Origin: DATJGF01 sp035495315
GTDB taxonomy: Bacteria > Verrucomicrobiota > Verrucomicrobiia > Limisphaerales > UBA8199
Assembly: GCA_035495315.1 (NCBI GenBank)
Contig: DATJGF010000236.1
Span: 1 to 37,916, forward strand
DNA: 37,916 bases
Direction of reading: 5' to 3'
Below, one piece after another: positions 15,895 through 24,269 of the stretch. The position numbers and the translations under genes were made by a program. Below the pieces are notes generated by a model. It had not been told where the DNA came from, did no database searches, and worked only from the letters and a program-made list of their open reading frames with translations. Numbering within the stretch: position 1 is the stretch's first letter; the number at the start of each line of letters is the position of its first letter.

Positions 15895-16074
15895 CTGTAG
15901 GAGACGACGTAAGAAGACTCTGATCAATCCGGGTTGGGAGAGCGCATAAAGACTCTGCTGTTGTTTAAGACGTGAAACGTAAAACGTAAAACGTTCCGCA
16001 TCCCGTTACGATGTGTCACGTTTTACGTCTACGTTTTTTACGATCAGAGTCTCCTCACGTCGTCTCCTACAGTC
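15893..16074. repeat. 33-bp inverted repeat with 116-bp centre between convergent genes
   Basis: Left arm 15893-15925 (begins GACTGTAGGAGACGACGT, ends GACTCTGATC) and right arm 16042-16074 (begins GATCAGAGTCTCCT, ends GTCTCCTACAGTC) are reverse complements with two mismatches. The left arm includes the last two bases of the oxidoreductase stop; the right arm includes the hydrolase stop at 16067-16069. The centre holds an ACGTAAAA run (15977-15994) and its inverted counterpart near 16018-16041. As RNA it would be a very long hairpin in either direction, and could be a bidirectional terminator or a MITE-like element. Confidence 0.85.
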
Positions 16075-18013
16075 CACTCACTCGCTCTCCAAGCAGGCTG
16101 AGTACCTCCCGGATATCAGTATATTTCAGCACGTTGAGGTAGTCGGGGCCTTCGGCCTGCGATTGGGGGACTCTCGCCAATTCCAAATGCTTTATGCCTG
16201 GCTCGAACAGCGCCGCATATGCTGCATTGACGCCCATCTCACCTTCAGCCTGGATGGAAGTTGGGATTTTCTTGAATTCCGGGAGCGACTGCAGCGCTTG
16301 CACCGCGCATCGGATATCCCAGACTCGCATCCCATCGAGCGTTTGTCCCAGCAGCATGAAACGGCGCCGAATCTGGATCAGCTTCTTTGAGTCCGTCGTC
16401 CAGGGAGTGGGCTGGACCAGTCGGGGGGCGAAAAACATCAGGGCGGATTTGGTCTGTTGCATTTGGCGCCGGAAATCACCGATTTGCTCGGCTTTAAGTC
16501 CCGCTTGGTCCAAAACAGCGCACGGCGAATTCGCCCAGTTCGGAGCGTCGACTACCTTAATAGTGACTCGTTCCGGTTTGCGAATTTTGCTGTCCACCAA
16601 CACCACCATGGAGAGGTTCATCTCCGGTTGACTTTCAAATCGATAGGAACGGATGCGCAACCCGCCTTTGTTTGACTCTGCGATTAACTCCGGCAACACA
16701 CGGCAGGGCTCGGCCGGCCAGCCGCCAAAAACTTTTGCGCGCAGTTCTTTTACTAATTCAGCCTGCTTCGTCTCGCCGTTCCCATTTCGCGTCTCGGCCT
16801 TGAGGACAAATGTTTCGTGAATCCGAGTGTTCAGTTGATCCGTTGGGAGTTGGTCGAACGCCCGCAGTTGCTGTGGTTCGAAAAACCGTTTGGCACCCAT
16901 TTCGATGAATGGATCTTCATTCTTCAGGAAGCGATTGAACCATCTGAAAACCGGCAGTTGCAGATCCTGGGTATCCGCGTGTGGCCCGTCGGTGATGAGA
17001 AGACCGAGTCGATTCGTCTGCCCGTATAGCTGGTAGATCCGGCGCGTTTGATTGTAGAGCCGCACAACACCATCCAGCGGGAAGATCGTATCTTTATCGG
17101 AATTACCGATCAGCAGCGGTCGAGGCGCAATCAGCGCCGCGACTTGCGGAAAATCCCAGCGATAGGTGTTGACGAAGAACATGCAATCGCAATGGCCCTC
17201 GACTGCGCCAACGACGACCTGGTTTTGCAGATCGGTTATTCCCGCGACCGGCGCGGCCACTTTCACCCGCTCATCTATCGCCGCCACAGTCCACGTGTAC
17301 GAACCGCCCCCCGAGCGGCCGGTCATCCCGATTCGCTCTTTATCGACCTCGGGCCGGGAGCTGAGATAATCCAGCGCGCGGATGCCGAACCACGCCTCGA
17401 CTCCGGCGGGGCTGTAGCCGCGCGAATTCCACCACCACATCCCTTCGCGATAAGTGCCATGATGGAGTCCCTCGATCTCGCCCAATTGCAGCGTATCGAT
17501 CGTCAGGCAGGCATAACCATTGCGAGCGAACCACTCCCCATGATGCTGGTAATACGTCTTGTTCCCGCAGCTGACGCCATTGGTGAATACCCGGCTATGG
17601 CCGCACACATAGAGGATCGCCGGCACTGGTTTATCGAACTTTCGGGGCAAGTAAAAATTGGCCGTCACATACAGCTTGGGCAGAGCCTCGAAATAGACCT
17701 TTTCAACGGTGAATTCCTCCTGCTCGATTTTTCCTGTAACGACCGGATGAAGTTCGGTCCGTTCGGGCATCGGCCAGAGACCGAGCATCTCCTGCAACTG
17801 CCGCCGGTATTCGCTGCGCCGCGATTCCCAATCCGCGAGCGAACGAATATCCGCAAGGCAACGCCCCGCCAGAGAGGCTGTTTCTGATCGGAAGTAGGCA
17901 GCCAACCGCTCGTCTTGTTCTGACGGTGTTTCTGCCGATCTTGCTCGATTCGGATCAACTGCGAAGAGAAAGTTTGTCCAAACCAGCAGTAGCAGCACGG
18001 TGTTGCGGTTCAT
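16067..18013 (-). CDS. Secreted alpha/beta hydrolase (acetylxylan-esterase-like)
   Basis: 648 aa with an N-terminal signal peptide (MNRNTVLLLLVWTNFLFA, cut probably near residue 27). Residues about 95-370 form an alpha/beta hydrolase domain. The nucleophile elbow GRSGGG puts Ser at 234; IGNSDKDTIFP gives the acid (Asp306 or Asp308) and DGPHADT the His (345), with the usual order and spacing. An oxyanion-type strand AILYVCGHS lies at 132-140. Such proteins in Verrucomicrobiota and Planctomycetes are often annotated as acetyl xylan esterase or dienelactone-hydrolase-like. The C-terminal ~270 residues form a second, smaller domain I do not recognise, with another Rossmann-like pattern and no second catalytic triad. 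The 3' end meets the oxidoreductase gene convergently. Confidence 0.85.
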   Translation of the reverse strand: MNRNTVLLLLVWTNFLFAVDPNRARSAETPSEQDERLAAYFRSETASLAGRCLADIRSLADWESRRSEYRRQLQEMLGLWPMPERTELHPVVTGKIEQEEFTVEKVYFEALPKLYVTANFYLPRKFDKPVPAILYVCGHSRVFTNGVSCGNKTYYQHHGEWFARNGYACLTIDTLQLGEIEGLHHGTYREGMWWWNSRGYSPAGVEAWFGIRALDYLSSRPEVDKERIGMTGRSGGGSYTWTVAAIDERVKVAAPVAGITDLQNQVVVGAVEGHCDCMFFVNTYRWDFPQVAALIAPRPLLIGNSDKDTIFPLDGVVRLYNQTRRIYQLYGQTNRLGLLITDGPHADTQDLQLPVFRWFNRFLKNEDPFIEMGAKRFFEPQQLRAFDQLPTDQLNTRIHETFVLKAETRNGNGETKQAELVKELRAKVFGGWPAEPCRVLPELIAESNKGGLRIRSYRFESQPEMNLSMVVLVDSKIRKPERVTIKVVDAPNWANSPCAVLDQAGLKAEQIGDFRRQMQQTKSALMFFAPRLVQPTPWTTDSKKLIQIRRRFMLLGQTLDGMRVWDIRCAVQALQSLPEFKKIPTSIQAEGEMGVNAAYAALFEPGIKHLELARVPQSQAEGPDYLNVLKYTDIREVLSLLGERVSGL

Positions 18014-18118
18014 GCCCAGAGCATGTGCCGGTCAAGGAGGCGCAGCAAAACAAAACTTTTACAAACGGCTTACGGCAACATGACAAAGCGTGCGGCCGCT
18101 TGATCTACTGTCGTTGGC

Positions 18119-19909
18119 ATGAATCTGAAAAATGGCCGTCTTTCGCTCCTTCCCGCGACCGTCGTTGCCTTTGCCGTGCTGATCACGGCAACCGTGCTCG
18201 CTGCGGAAAAAGCCGCCCCGCTAAACACATTCGCCAGGCTGCCCATCAAAGAAATCACTGTCTTCAAAGACGGTAATGCCTTTGTCGCGCATGAGGGAGA
18301 CATGCCTGTCGACAAATCCGGCAATGTCGTCATGGACTACCTGCCGGCCCCAGTCCTCGGCACTTTTTGGCCTTACGCAACCGACCCGGGTGCTCGTCTT
18401 ACCGCGGTCACTGCCGGTCAGAAACGGGTTCTGATCGAACGCACCGCGCTGACTCTTCGAGAGTTGCTGCAAGCCAATGTCGACGCCCGGGTACTCGTTT
18501 CCGAAGGTGGAACCAATCAGTACGAAGCTACGATTCTTGGTTTGCCCGCCCGCAGCGCCGAGGAATTGGCCAGCACCAGCCCGCCCAATGCGCCTGAGCG
18601 GCTGCCGGAGCTTGGCGGGTTGGTGTTACTCCAAACAGAAACGGGTGTAAAGGCAGTCGCTATCGACCGCATTCAAGAACTCACCTTTAGAGACAAGCCG
18701 AGACCAACAACAGCGCTTGAGGAGTTCCGTAATCTGCTCACCCTCAAACTCGATTGGGGAAAGAACAAGCCGGCTGGGTCAGCCCGAGTCGGTCTGTTTT
18801 ATCTGCAAAAGGGAGTGCGTTGGATACCGAATTACAAGATCGACATCGACGGGAATGGAAAGGCGGTGGTCAAACTTCAAGCGACCTTAATCAATGAACT
18901 GGCTGACCTGGAAGATATCTCCGTGAACCTGGTGGTCGGTGTCCCAAGCTTTGCCTTCAAAGATAATCTCGACCCTATCGCATTGCAGCAAAACCTCGCC
19001 GCTCTATCTCAATTCTTTCAAACCGATGCCAATAACCGCAACGGCCCGCTGGCCTACCAATTTAGCAACGCCATCATGTCGCAGTCAGCGCGCCCGTCCG
19101 AATACCGCCCCTATCCGTCTAATCCTGACGCCGGCGGCAGCCTCGGCCCGGAAATCGCGGATGCTGGTAAAACTGAAGACCTATTCGTCTTTAACGTGCA
19201 GCATGTGACGCTCAAACGGGGCGAGCGCATGGTGTTGCCGGTGACGGAATTCTCGCTGGAGTACAAGGATGTGTTCACGCTCGACCTCCCGTTTGGGCCG
19301 CCGCCGGAAGTTCGCGCCAATCTGAATACCGAGCAGCAGCGTGAACTGGCGCGCCTGTTCAATGCGCCGAAAGTGAACCACAAATTGCGCCTGGCCAATA
19401 ACAGCAAGTACCCGCTCACTACCGCGCCGGCCCTCTTCGTTCGCGAGGGCAAAGTGCTCGGCCAGGGTCTGATGACTTACACCGCGCCGGGAGGAAATGT
19501 CGACCTGGCCGTCACGACAGCGGTCGATGTGCAGGCTAAAAAAACGGATCGCGAGACCAAACGCACGCCCAACGCGATCGAGGAAAACGGCGTTACCTAT
19601 TCGCGCATCGATCTTAGCGGAAAAATTTCTCTCGTGAACCACCGGTCCAAGCCAATCGAGCTTGAGGTCACTCGCTATGTCCTGGGCACCATCGATCGGG
19701 CGGATCGCGACGCCAAAATCGAAAAGCTCAATCGTTTCGAAGACGGAGAGTACCTGGCGACGACGGACCTGCCGATATGGTGGAGTTGGTACAACTGGCC
19801 TGCCGGTTGGTCTTCGCTCAACGGGATCGGCCAGGCGAACTGGAAGTTCACGGTCGAGCCCGAGAAAAACATCGAGTTAAACTATGACTGGCATTATTTC
19901 TGGCGTTGA
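18119..19909 (+). CDS. Secreted DUF4139-like protein
   Basis: 596 aa with a signal peptide (hydrophobic segment about residues 10-28, ending VLAAEK). The central region, RWIPNYKIDIDGNGKAVVKL then INELADLEDISVNLVVGVPS (about 238-280), matches the beta-rich DUF4139 pattern W-x-P-x-Y-x-l ... N-x-t-x-x-D-w-x-d-v-x-l-x-l-s-x-g-x-P found in MuiA-type proteins. A beta-sandwich rich in VELEVTRYVLG-type strands fills the C-terminus. The molecular function of this family is unknown. The gene diverges from the hydrolase with a 105-bp promoter region and overlaps the convergent waaF by 16 bases. Confidence 0.7.
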   Translation: MNLKNGRLSLLPATVVAFAVLITATVLAAEKAAPLNTFARLPIKEITVFKDGNAFVAHEGDMPVDKSGNVVMDYLPAPVLGTFWPYATDPGARLTAVTAGQKRVLIERTALTLRELLQANVDARVLVSEGGTNQYEATILGLPARSAEELASTSPPNAPERLPELGGLVLLQTETGVKAVAIDRIQELTFRDKPRPTTALEEFRNLLTLKLDWGKNKPAGSARVGLFYLQKGVRWIPNYKIDIDGNGKAVVKLQATLINELADLEDISVNLVVGVPSFAFKDNLDPIALQQNLAALSQFFQTDANNRNGPLAYQFSNAIMSQSARPSEYRPYPSNPDAGGSLGPEIADAGKTEDLFVFNVQHVTLKRGERMVLPVTEFSLEYKDVFTLDLPFGPPPEVRANLNTEQQRELARLFNAPKVNHKLRLANNSKYPLTTAPALFVREGKVLGQGLMTYTAPGGNVDLAVTTAVDVQAKKTDRETKRTPNAIEENGVTYSRIDLSGKISLVNHRSKPIELEVTRYVLGTIDRADRDAKIEKLNRFEDGEYLATTDLPIWWSWYNWPAGWSSLNGIGQANWKFTVEPEKNIELNYDWHYFWR

Positions 19910-21069
19910 ACTGGTTTTGTGGCCGAGCCCAATGCCTCGAGCATTGCCCCGGCGACGATCTCAACTGTGATCGCATTCATACAACGCAGATCAATTGGAC
20001 ATGTCCGGCGAAAACATGGCGCGCAGGGCACATCGGAGGCAAACAAGTAATCGTGGCCGACGCCGCATAGTCCCGGACCCGTTAGTTCAGGCGAGGTGCT
20101 GCCGAAAGGAACAATGACTGGGGTGCCTATTGCGGCGGCGACGTGCATCGGCCCGGTGTCATTTGTCAGCAGAGCGCGGCAACCCTTCAGCAACGCCATC
20201 AGTTCGCGCAGCGAAGTTTTCCCGGCCAGGTTTCTAATTGCGGAGTGCGGACTCCGGAGTGCGGCCTCAATTTGATTGGCCAAGCGGAGGTCAGACTGGG
20301 CTCCAAAAATCAGCCAGACGCAATTCGCCCGCTTCTGGACCTCACTTGCCGTTTGGATGAATTTGTCGAGCGGCCAGCGTTTGGCGGGTCCATACTCAGC
20401 CCCGGGATTCAATCCCAGAACTGATTTTCCGGCCGCCTCTCGGTTCAAGCCGAATTTCGTTATAGCCGCAATGGTTTCTTCCGGGTGAACTGACAACGAC
20501 GGATCAATCGGCGCGGGATTGGCGCCCAATTGGGAAACCAGGTGAAGATATTCATTCATCTGGTGTGCAGCAGGCGTAGCGCTGGGGCGATACCGGCGGA
20601 CATTTGATTGCGACTGCCCACCGCGCGTCAATCGGTGGATCTCGCCGGGAGACCTCTTCCGCATGAGTTGTCGGCCCGGGCGAGAGGCCACTGGCTGGGT
20701 CAGCAACCAATTACGCCAGGGCCGCGCGAAGCCGATCCGTTCGGGAATGCGTGCAAACCAGCCTTCGAGGGCTGAACGCGGCGAGTTGGGGAGAACCAGG
20801 AACGTATCAAAAGATTCTGTGCGCAGACGGCGTCCGATCGACCAGGGCGTTTCATCAGGGCCAAATGTTATGACCTGATCGAAGTATGCGCAGTGAAGCC
20901 AGAGATCGGCCAGTTTCTGAGGCGATAGCAGAGTGATGCTGGCATCGGGCAAACCTTCCCGCAGCCGCTGCAACGCCGGAGTAGTCATTGCCGCGTCCCC
21001 GAGCCAGTTGACCCCGCGCACCAGTATTTGGCGCGGAACTAGCCTGGCGCCTGGGCGAGACTCCGTCAT
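19894..21069 (-). CDS. waaF: Glycosyltransferase family 9, LPS heptosyltransferase type
   Basis: 391 aa from the ATG at 21069, chosen because it lies 2 bases after the stop of the acyltransferase gene and starts MTESRPGARLVPRQILVRGV; a longer reading to 21162 is possible but would overlap the neighbour. Heptosyltransferases add L-glycero-D-manno-heptose from ADP-heptose to the Kdo or heptose of the LPS inner core. N-terminal block: VRGVNWLGDAAMTTPALQRL. C-terminal block: LLTNDTGPMHVAAAIGTPVI (about 302-321) followed by PFGSTSPELTGP, the ADP-heptose-binding signature. A polar insert near residues 140-170 (GEIHRLTRGGQSQSNVRRY) looks atypical. WaaF is favoured over WaaC by overall pattern, not proven. 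It ends the lpxK-lpxL-waaF operon. Confidence 0.87.
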   Translation of the reverse strand: MTESRPGARLVPRQILVRGVNWLGDAAMTTPALQRLREGLPDASITLLSPQKLADLWLHCAYFDQVITFGPDETPWSIGRRLRTESFDTFLVLPNSPRSALEGWFARIPERIGFARPWRNWLLTQPVASRPGRQLMRKRSPGEIHRLTRGGQSQSNVRRYRPSATPAAHQMNEYLHLVSQLGANPAPIDPSLSVHPEETIAAITKFGLNREAAGKSVLGLNPGAEYGPAKRWPLDKFIQTASEVQKRANCVWLIFGAQSDLRLANQIEAALRSPHSAIRNLAGKTSLRELMALLKGCRALLTNDTGPMHVAAAIGTPVIVPFGSTSPELTGPGLCGVGHDYLFASDVPCAPCFRRTCPIDLRCMNAITVEIVAGAMLEALGSATKPVQRQK

Positions 21070-21071
21070 CG

Positions 21072-22010
21072 CTAATCGGCAGCTTCTGCCGGCGTGGTTG
21101 AGGTCTGAAGTTGCGGTTGTGGAGTGCGGAAGGTGGCCTGCTTCCAACGTCGATGGACCCAAAACCAGTTGGCCGGGTCACGGCGTACTGCAGCTTCAAA
21201 GGCGCGGTTCACATCCAGCATGATCGCTGCCGTTAACCTCGCTTCGCCGTTCTCGCGAGTCGGAATTTCCGGACCGCCTTCAATCCGCCAACGTGCCGGC
21301 CCCACACGGTAGCAAATTCCGATGTGAAGAGCGCAATCGTATCGGAGGGCAAATATAGCAGGTGCCGGAGAAGTCGAGCAATTATGCCCCATGAACGGCA
21401 GGCGGAGCCCGCCGGGTCCCCCACTCTGGTCGGCCAGCAGCCCCAGCATAATTCCGGGCTGATTCATAAATGCCTTCAACGCGGCCGCCTCGAAACGGCG
21501 CTCAAAAAACAAACAGCCGGAGCGTTCTCGTAAGGATTGTAACAGGCGATTGAGCGAAGGCTGGCGCAACCCGCGATAGGTTGTCGCGGACTTGTAGGCC
21601 GGAGCAAATTGTCCGAATCGGGCATACAGCTCGAAGTTTCCGAAATGACCGATGGCGGCGACAACACTTCGTGGCGGTTTGCCGGGTGGCGAGAAGAGAA
21701 TCTCTGGGGGTGCAACGAATTCTACATGCTTTTTGATCTCCTCCAAACTCATCGAAGCGGTCTTAACGGCGCAGGCAAAATTCTCGCCTATTCTTTTAAA
21801 ATTCTCCCGGGCAAGCGCGCGCAGTTCGGCGGGAGACTTTTCCCCACCAAAGCAGAGCGCGAGGTTCTGTTTGGCAACACGCCGGTGCCGTCCATCGAGC
21901 AGGTACGTCAGGGCACCGCCAACCCTGCCGATCCGCGCCACCCAGGGCAAGGGCAGGCTTTGCAGACCGATAACCAGCAACCGGGCTAAAACGCTAAGTA
22001 AGACGTCCAT
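21072..22010 (-). CDS. Lipid A biosynthesis acyltransferase (LpxL/HtrB family)
   Basis: 312 aa from the ATG at 22010, which comes 5 bases after the lpxK stop; an upstream in-frame start at 22043 would overlap lpxK by 28 bases. The family transfers a secondary acyl chain from acyl-ACP to Kdo2-lipid IVA at the inner face of the inner membrane. A hydrophobic N-terminus (MDVLLSVLARLLVIGLQSLP) anchors it. The catalytic H-x4-E motif is in AIGHFGNFELYARFG, and GLLADQSGGPGGLRLPFMG is the family's second conserved block (D-Q with a Pro-Phe-x-G turn). R-H-R-R-V-A-K-x-N-L near residue 45 is also typical. It may be LpxL, LpxM or a related lysophospholipid acyltransferase. Confidence 0.88.
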   Translation of the reverse strand: MDVLLSVLARLLVIGLQSLPLPWVARIGRVGGALTYLLDGRHRRVAKQNLALCFGGEKSPAELRALARENFKRIGENFACAVKTASMSLEEIKKHVEFVAPPEILFSPPGKPPRSVVAAIGHFGNFELYARFGQFAPAYKSATTYRGLRQPSLNRLLQSLRERSGCLFFERRFEAAALKAFMNQPGIMLGLLADQSGGPGGLRLPFMGHNCSTSPAPAIFALRYDCALHIGICYRVGPARWRIEGGPEIPTRENGEARLTAAIMLDVNRAFEAAVRRDPANWFWVHRRWKQATFRTPQPQLQTSTTPAEAAD

Positions 22011-22015
22011 AGGCG

Positions 22016-23188
22016 TCAGCGAAAGCAGATCTTTCGAACACAATCCTGGAAATCGTTGGCACCCGTCAGGATTTTGATCTCAACTCGCATAAAATAAATC
22101 GGCAGATCACGTCGATCGATCTTTGGAAAACGGACCGCGTCCTTTTGCGTCGTTATGATCGCTTCGGCCTGGCGTTTTTTGCTGCGGTTAATCGCGTTGA
22201 TAATCTCCTGCTGGGAAAAACGGTGATGGTCCGCGAAACGCTTCGCATAAACCAGTTCGGCGTGAAGCTCGACCAGGCTTTGTTCGAAGCTTTCCGGTTG
22301 GGCTATGCCACTGAGGGACGCCACTTTCCGATTCTTGAGTAACTCTAGTCCAAGCCGTTGGCCGGTAAAAACGTCCTCAAGATAGAGCGGATGATGGATG
22401 CATTCGATGATCCCGGCGGTTGCATTTACCTCGGCAATCCGACGACGCAACTCCGCCGTGTTACCGTCGCTTTTGGTGATAAAAATCGTGCTCGCCCGCG
22501 CCAAATGCGAGGGAGGTTCACGCAGGGTACCACGGGGGAGCAGCAACTCGTTGCCAAAGGGCTGTTGACGGTCCACAAGGACGATGTCCTGACGGCGCCC
22601 CCGCAATTTCCAGTACTGGAACCCGTCATCGAGCAACAGAGTGTCGCACCCGAACTTCTCGATTGCATAACGCCCGCTTTTGACCCGGTCTTTGTCGACC
22701 AGCACGACCACATCTTTCAGGTTCGACGCCAGCATGTAGGGTTCGTCGCCAGCCATTTCGGAGTCCAGCAACAGCGATTTTCCGTCGGACACGACGCGTG
22801 GCGGGGTGGTATCATCCCTCAGGAAAAGCTTGTTCATGAACCATTGATGAATCGGTGTAGGTTTTGAACGATACCCGCGTGACAGAATGGCGACATTTCG
22901 CCCCTGGTCCCGCAATTCTCGGGCGAATTTTTCGACTACCGGCGTTTTGCCGGTGCCACCCACTGTAAGATTACCAATTGCAATCACTTGGACTCCCAAT
23001 GTGGAATCCCGCAGAATCCGGAAATTATAAAGAAATTGCCGGGTTTTCACCAGGACCTGAAACACCTTCGAACACCCGAAAAGCATGCCGCGAACGATGG
23101 TTCGCCCAGTACCCCTCCGCTCTTCAATGATAACCTCCTGAAAGAAGGTTTCGGCGGCCTCAATCCATGTTCGCAGTCGCTCCGGCAT
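22016..23188 (-). CDS. lpxK: Tetraacyldisaccharide 4'-kinase
   Basis: 390 aa, slightly longer than usual (about 330-360). LpxK phosphorylates the 4' position of tetraacyldisaccharide 1-phosphate to make lipid IVA. The P-loop IGNLTVGGTGKTPVVE (residues 71-86) is the family's hallmark, ILSRGYRSKP follows, and VSDGKSLLLDSEMAGDEPYM carries the D-E-P-x-(M/L) block. DTLLLDDGFQYWKLRGR is the conserved D-D-G-x-Q-x-x-x-L signature. The N-terminal ~50 residues include an amphipathic, partly hydrophobic stretch for membrane association. It is the first gene of the LPS operon; waaA, which often precedes it, is not here. Confidence 0.95.
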   Translation of the reverse strand: MPERLRTWIEAAETFFQEVIIEERRGTGRTIVRGMLFGCSKVFQVLVKTRQFLYNFRILRDSTLGVQVIAIGNLTVGGTGKTPVVEKFARELRDQGRNVAILSRGYRSKPTPIHQWFMNKLFLRDDTTPPRVVSDGKSLLLDSEMAGDEPYMLASNLKDVVVLVDKDRVKSGRYAIEKFGCDTLLLDDGFQYWKLRGRRQDIVLVDRQQPFGNELLLPRGTLREPPSHLARASTIFITKSDGNTAELRRRIAEVNATAGIIECIHHPLYLEDVFTGQRLGLELLKNRKVASLSGIAQPESFEQSLVELHAELVYAKRFADHHRFSQQEIINAINRSKKRQAEAIITTQKDAVRFPKIDRRDLPIYFMRVEIKILTGANDFQDCVRKICFR

Positions 23189-23286
23189 TGGGCGGCAAGT
23201 GTGCCAAGGCTAGGCCACTGCAGCAAGCTAATGGGGTAAAGCGATATGGGAGAGGCTTTCGATGACCATCAATCGCGGAACGTATT

Positions 23287-23311
23287 CGGCAGAACTCGTA
23301 AGGCTCTGCCG
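23287..23311. terminator. Possible hairpin downstream of the response regulator
   Basis: CGGCAGA and TCTGCCG form a perfect 7-bp stem with an 11-base loop, 13 bases past the stop of the response regulator (minus strand). There is no T-run after it in that direction, so intrinsic termination is uncertain. Confidence 0.35.
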
Positions 23312-23323
23312 GGCTAAAAACCC

Positions 23324-24055
23324 TCAATCCGACCGCATGACGCTGGCCTGACGTTCCTCCAACGAGACCAGGCCATTGGCAATCGCGAACTTCGTCAGCC
23401 CGGCAACGGAATGGATGTTGAGCCGGCGCATGATGCGTTCCCGGTGAGTTTCTATCGTGCGCACGCCGATGCCCAACCGATTGGCAATCTCTTTATTGCT
23501 CTGTCCTTCCGCGATGAGAATGAGTACTTCGCGTTCGCGGTTGGTGAGTTGTGCGAGGCTCTCTTTCTTTCCTCCGTTATTAACAAGTTGATTGAGAGCG
23601 GCTTGGGCGACCTCAGGGCTAAAGAACGTTGCGCCGTCATGAACGGACTCTATCGCCCTCAGCAACTCGTCGGGCGACGCCTCTTTGGAGACGTAACCAT
23701 GTGCACCTGCCTCGATAATCCTGAAAATGAATTCGCGCTTATTGTGGACCGAAAGGATCAAAACTTTTGTCGTTGGGACTTCCTTACGCAACGCCTGAGT
23801 AACGGCTAAACCGTCGCGACGGGGCATCGATACGTCCATCAGCACTACGTCGGGGGCCAGTGCTACCGCCTTTTTCATGGCCTCATCTCCATCTGCGGCC
23901 TCTCCGACGATTTTAAGCCGCTCCTGCTTCGACAGGCAAGCCTGGAGCCCCTTTCGGACGACCGGGTGATCATCGACCACTAAGACTCTGATTTTCTCTT
24001 TCGACGCGCTCACGGCATAGCTCGATCGTTTCCCCGCCACATTTAAACTCGCCAT
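23324..24055 (-). CDS. NarL/LuxR-family response regulator
   Basis: 243 aa. An N-terminal receiver (about residues 22-140) has the acidic pair Asp28-Asp29, the phosphoacceptor Asp74 in VVLMDVSMPRRDG, Ser102 in LILSVHN and Lys124 in YVSKEAS. A C-terminal LuxR-type helix-turn-helix (about 176-235) reads LTNREREVLILIAEGQSNKE then IANRLGIGVRTIETHRERIM. It binds DNA when phosphorylated by a partner histidine kinase. No kinase gene is adjacent, so the partner is unknown. An 18-residue basic leader (ASLNVAGKRSSYAVSASKE) precedes the receiver; the ATG at 24055 has a weak AGGCG site. The intergenic gaps on both sides suggest a single-gene unit. Confidence 0.95.
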   Translation of the reverse strand: MASLNVAGKRSSYAVSASKEKIRVLVVDDHPVVRKGLQACLSKQERLKIVGEAADGDEAMKKAVALAPDVVLMDVSMPRRDGLAVTQALRKEVPTTKVLILSVHNKREFIFRIIEAGAHGYVSKEASPDELLRAIESVHDGATFFSPEVAQAALNQLVNNGGKKESLAQLTNREREVLILIAEGQSNKEIANRLGIGVRTIETHRERIMRRLNIHSVAGLTKFAIANGLVSLEERQASVMRSD

Positions 24056-24247
24056 TTTTCGCCTATAGCACCTGATTTAAAACAGAACTCCCCGACGAAG
24101 TAAAGCAATAGTGTAAAGTCTCTACCAGCGTGTCTTCCGGTGAATTACCTCTGGCCGGGCATTTCGGCAAGCTAATTCCCCAGACCCATTAAACGCGCTT
24201 GTCGGTCCTGACCAGGGAGAATGAACGAATATTGACGTTTTCGGCGA

Positions 24248-24262
24248 CTGGGAAATTCCCAG
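24248..24262. repeat. 15-bp palindrome in the gap upstream of the response regulator
   Basis: CTGGGAA-A-TTCCCAG is a perfect palindrome with a one-base centre. It lies 8 bases past the end of the Gfo/Idh gene (minus strand) and about 190 bases before the regulator start. It might be an operator or a weak terminator stem; the sequence alone cannot decide. Confidence 0.4.
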
Positions 24263-24269
24263 CGAGAGC

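Noticed and set aside
17048..17887. 279-codon plus-strand frame opposite the secreted hydrolase
   Set aside because: The minus-strand reading has a signal peptide and a full Ser-Asp-His triad; this one has no recognisable domain.
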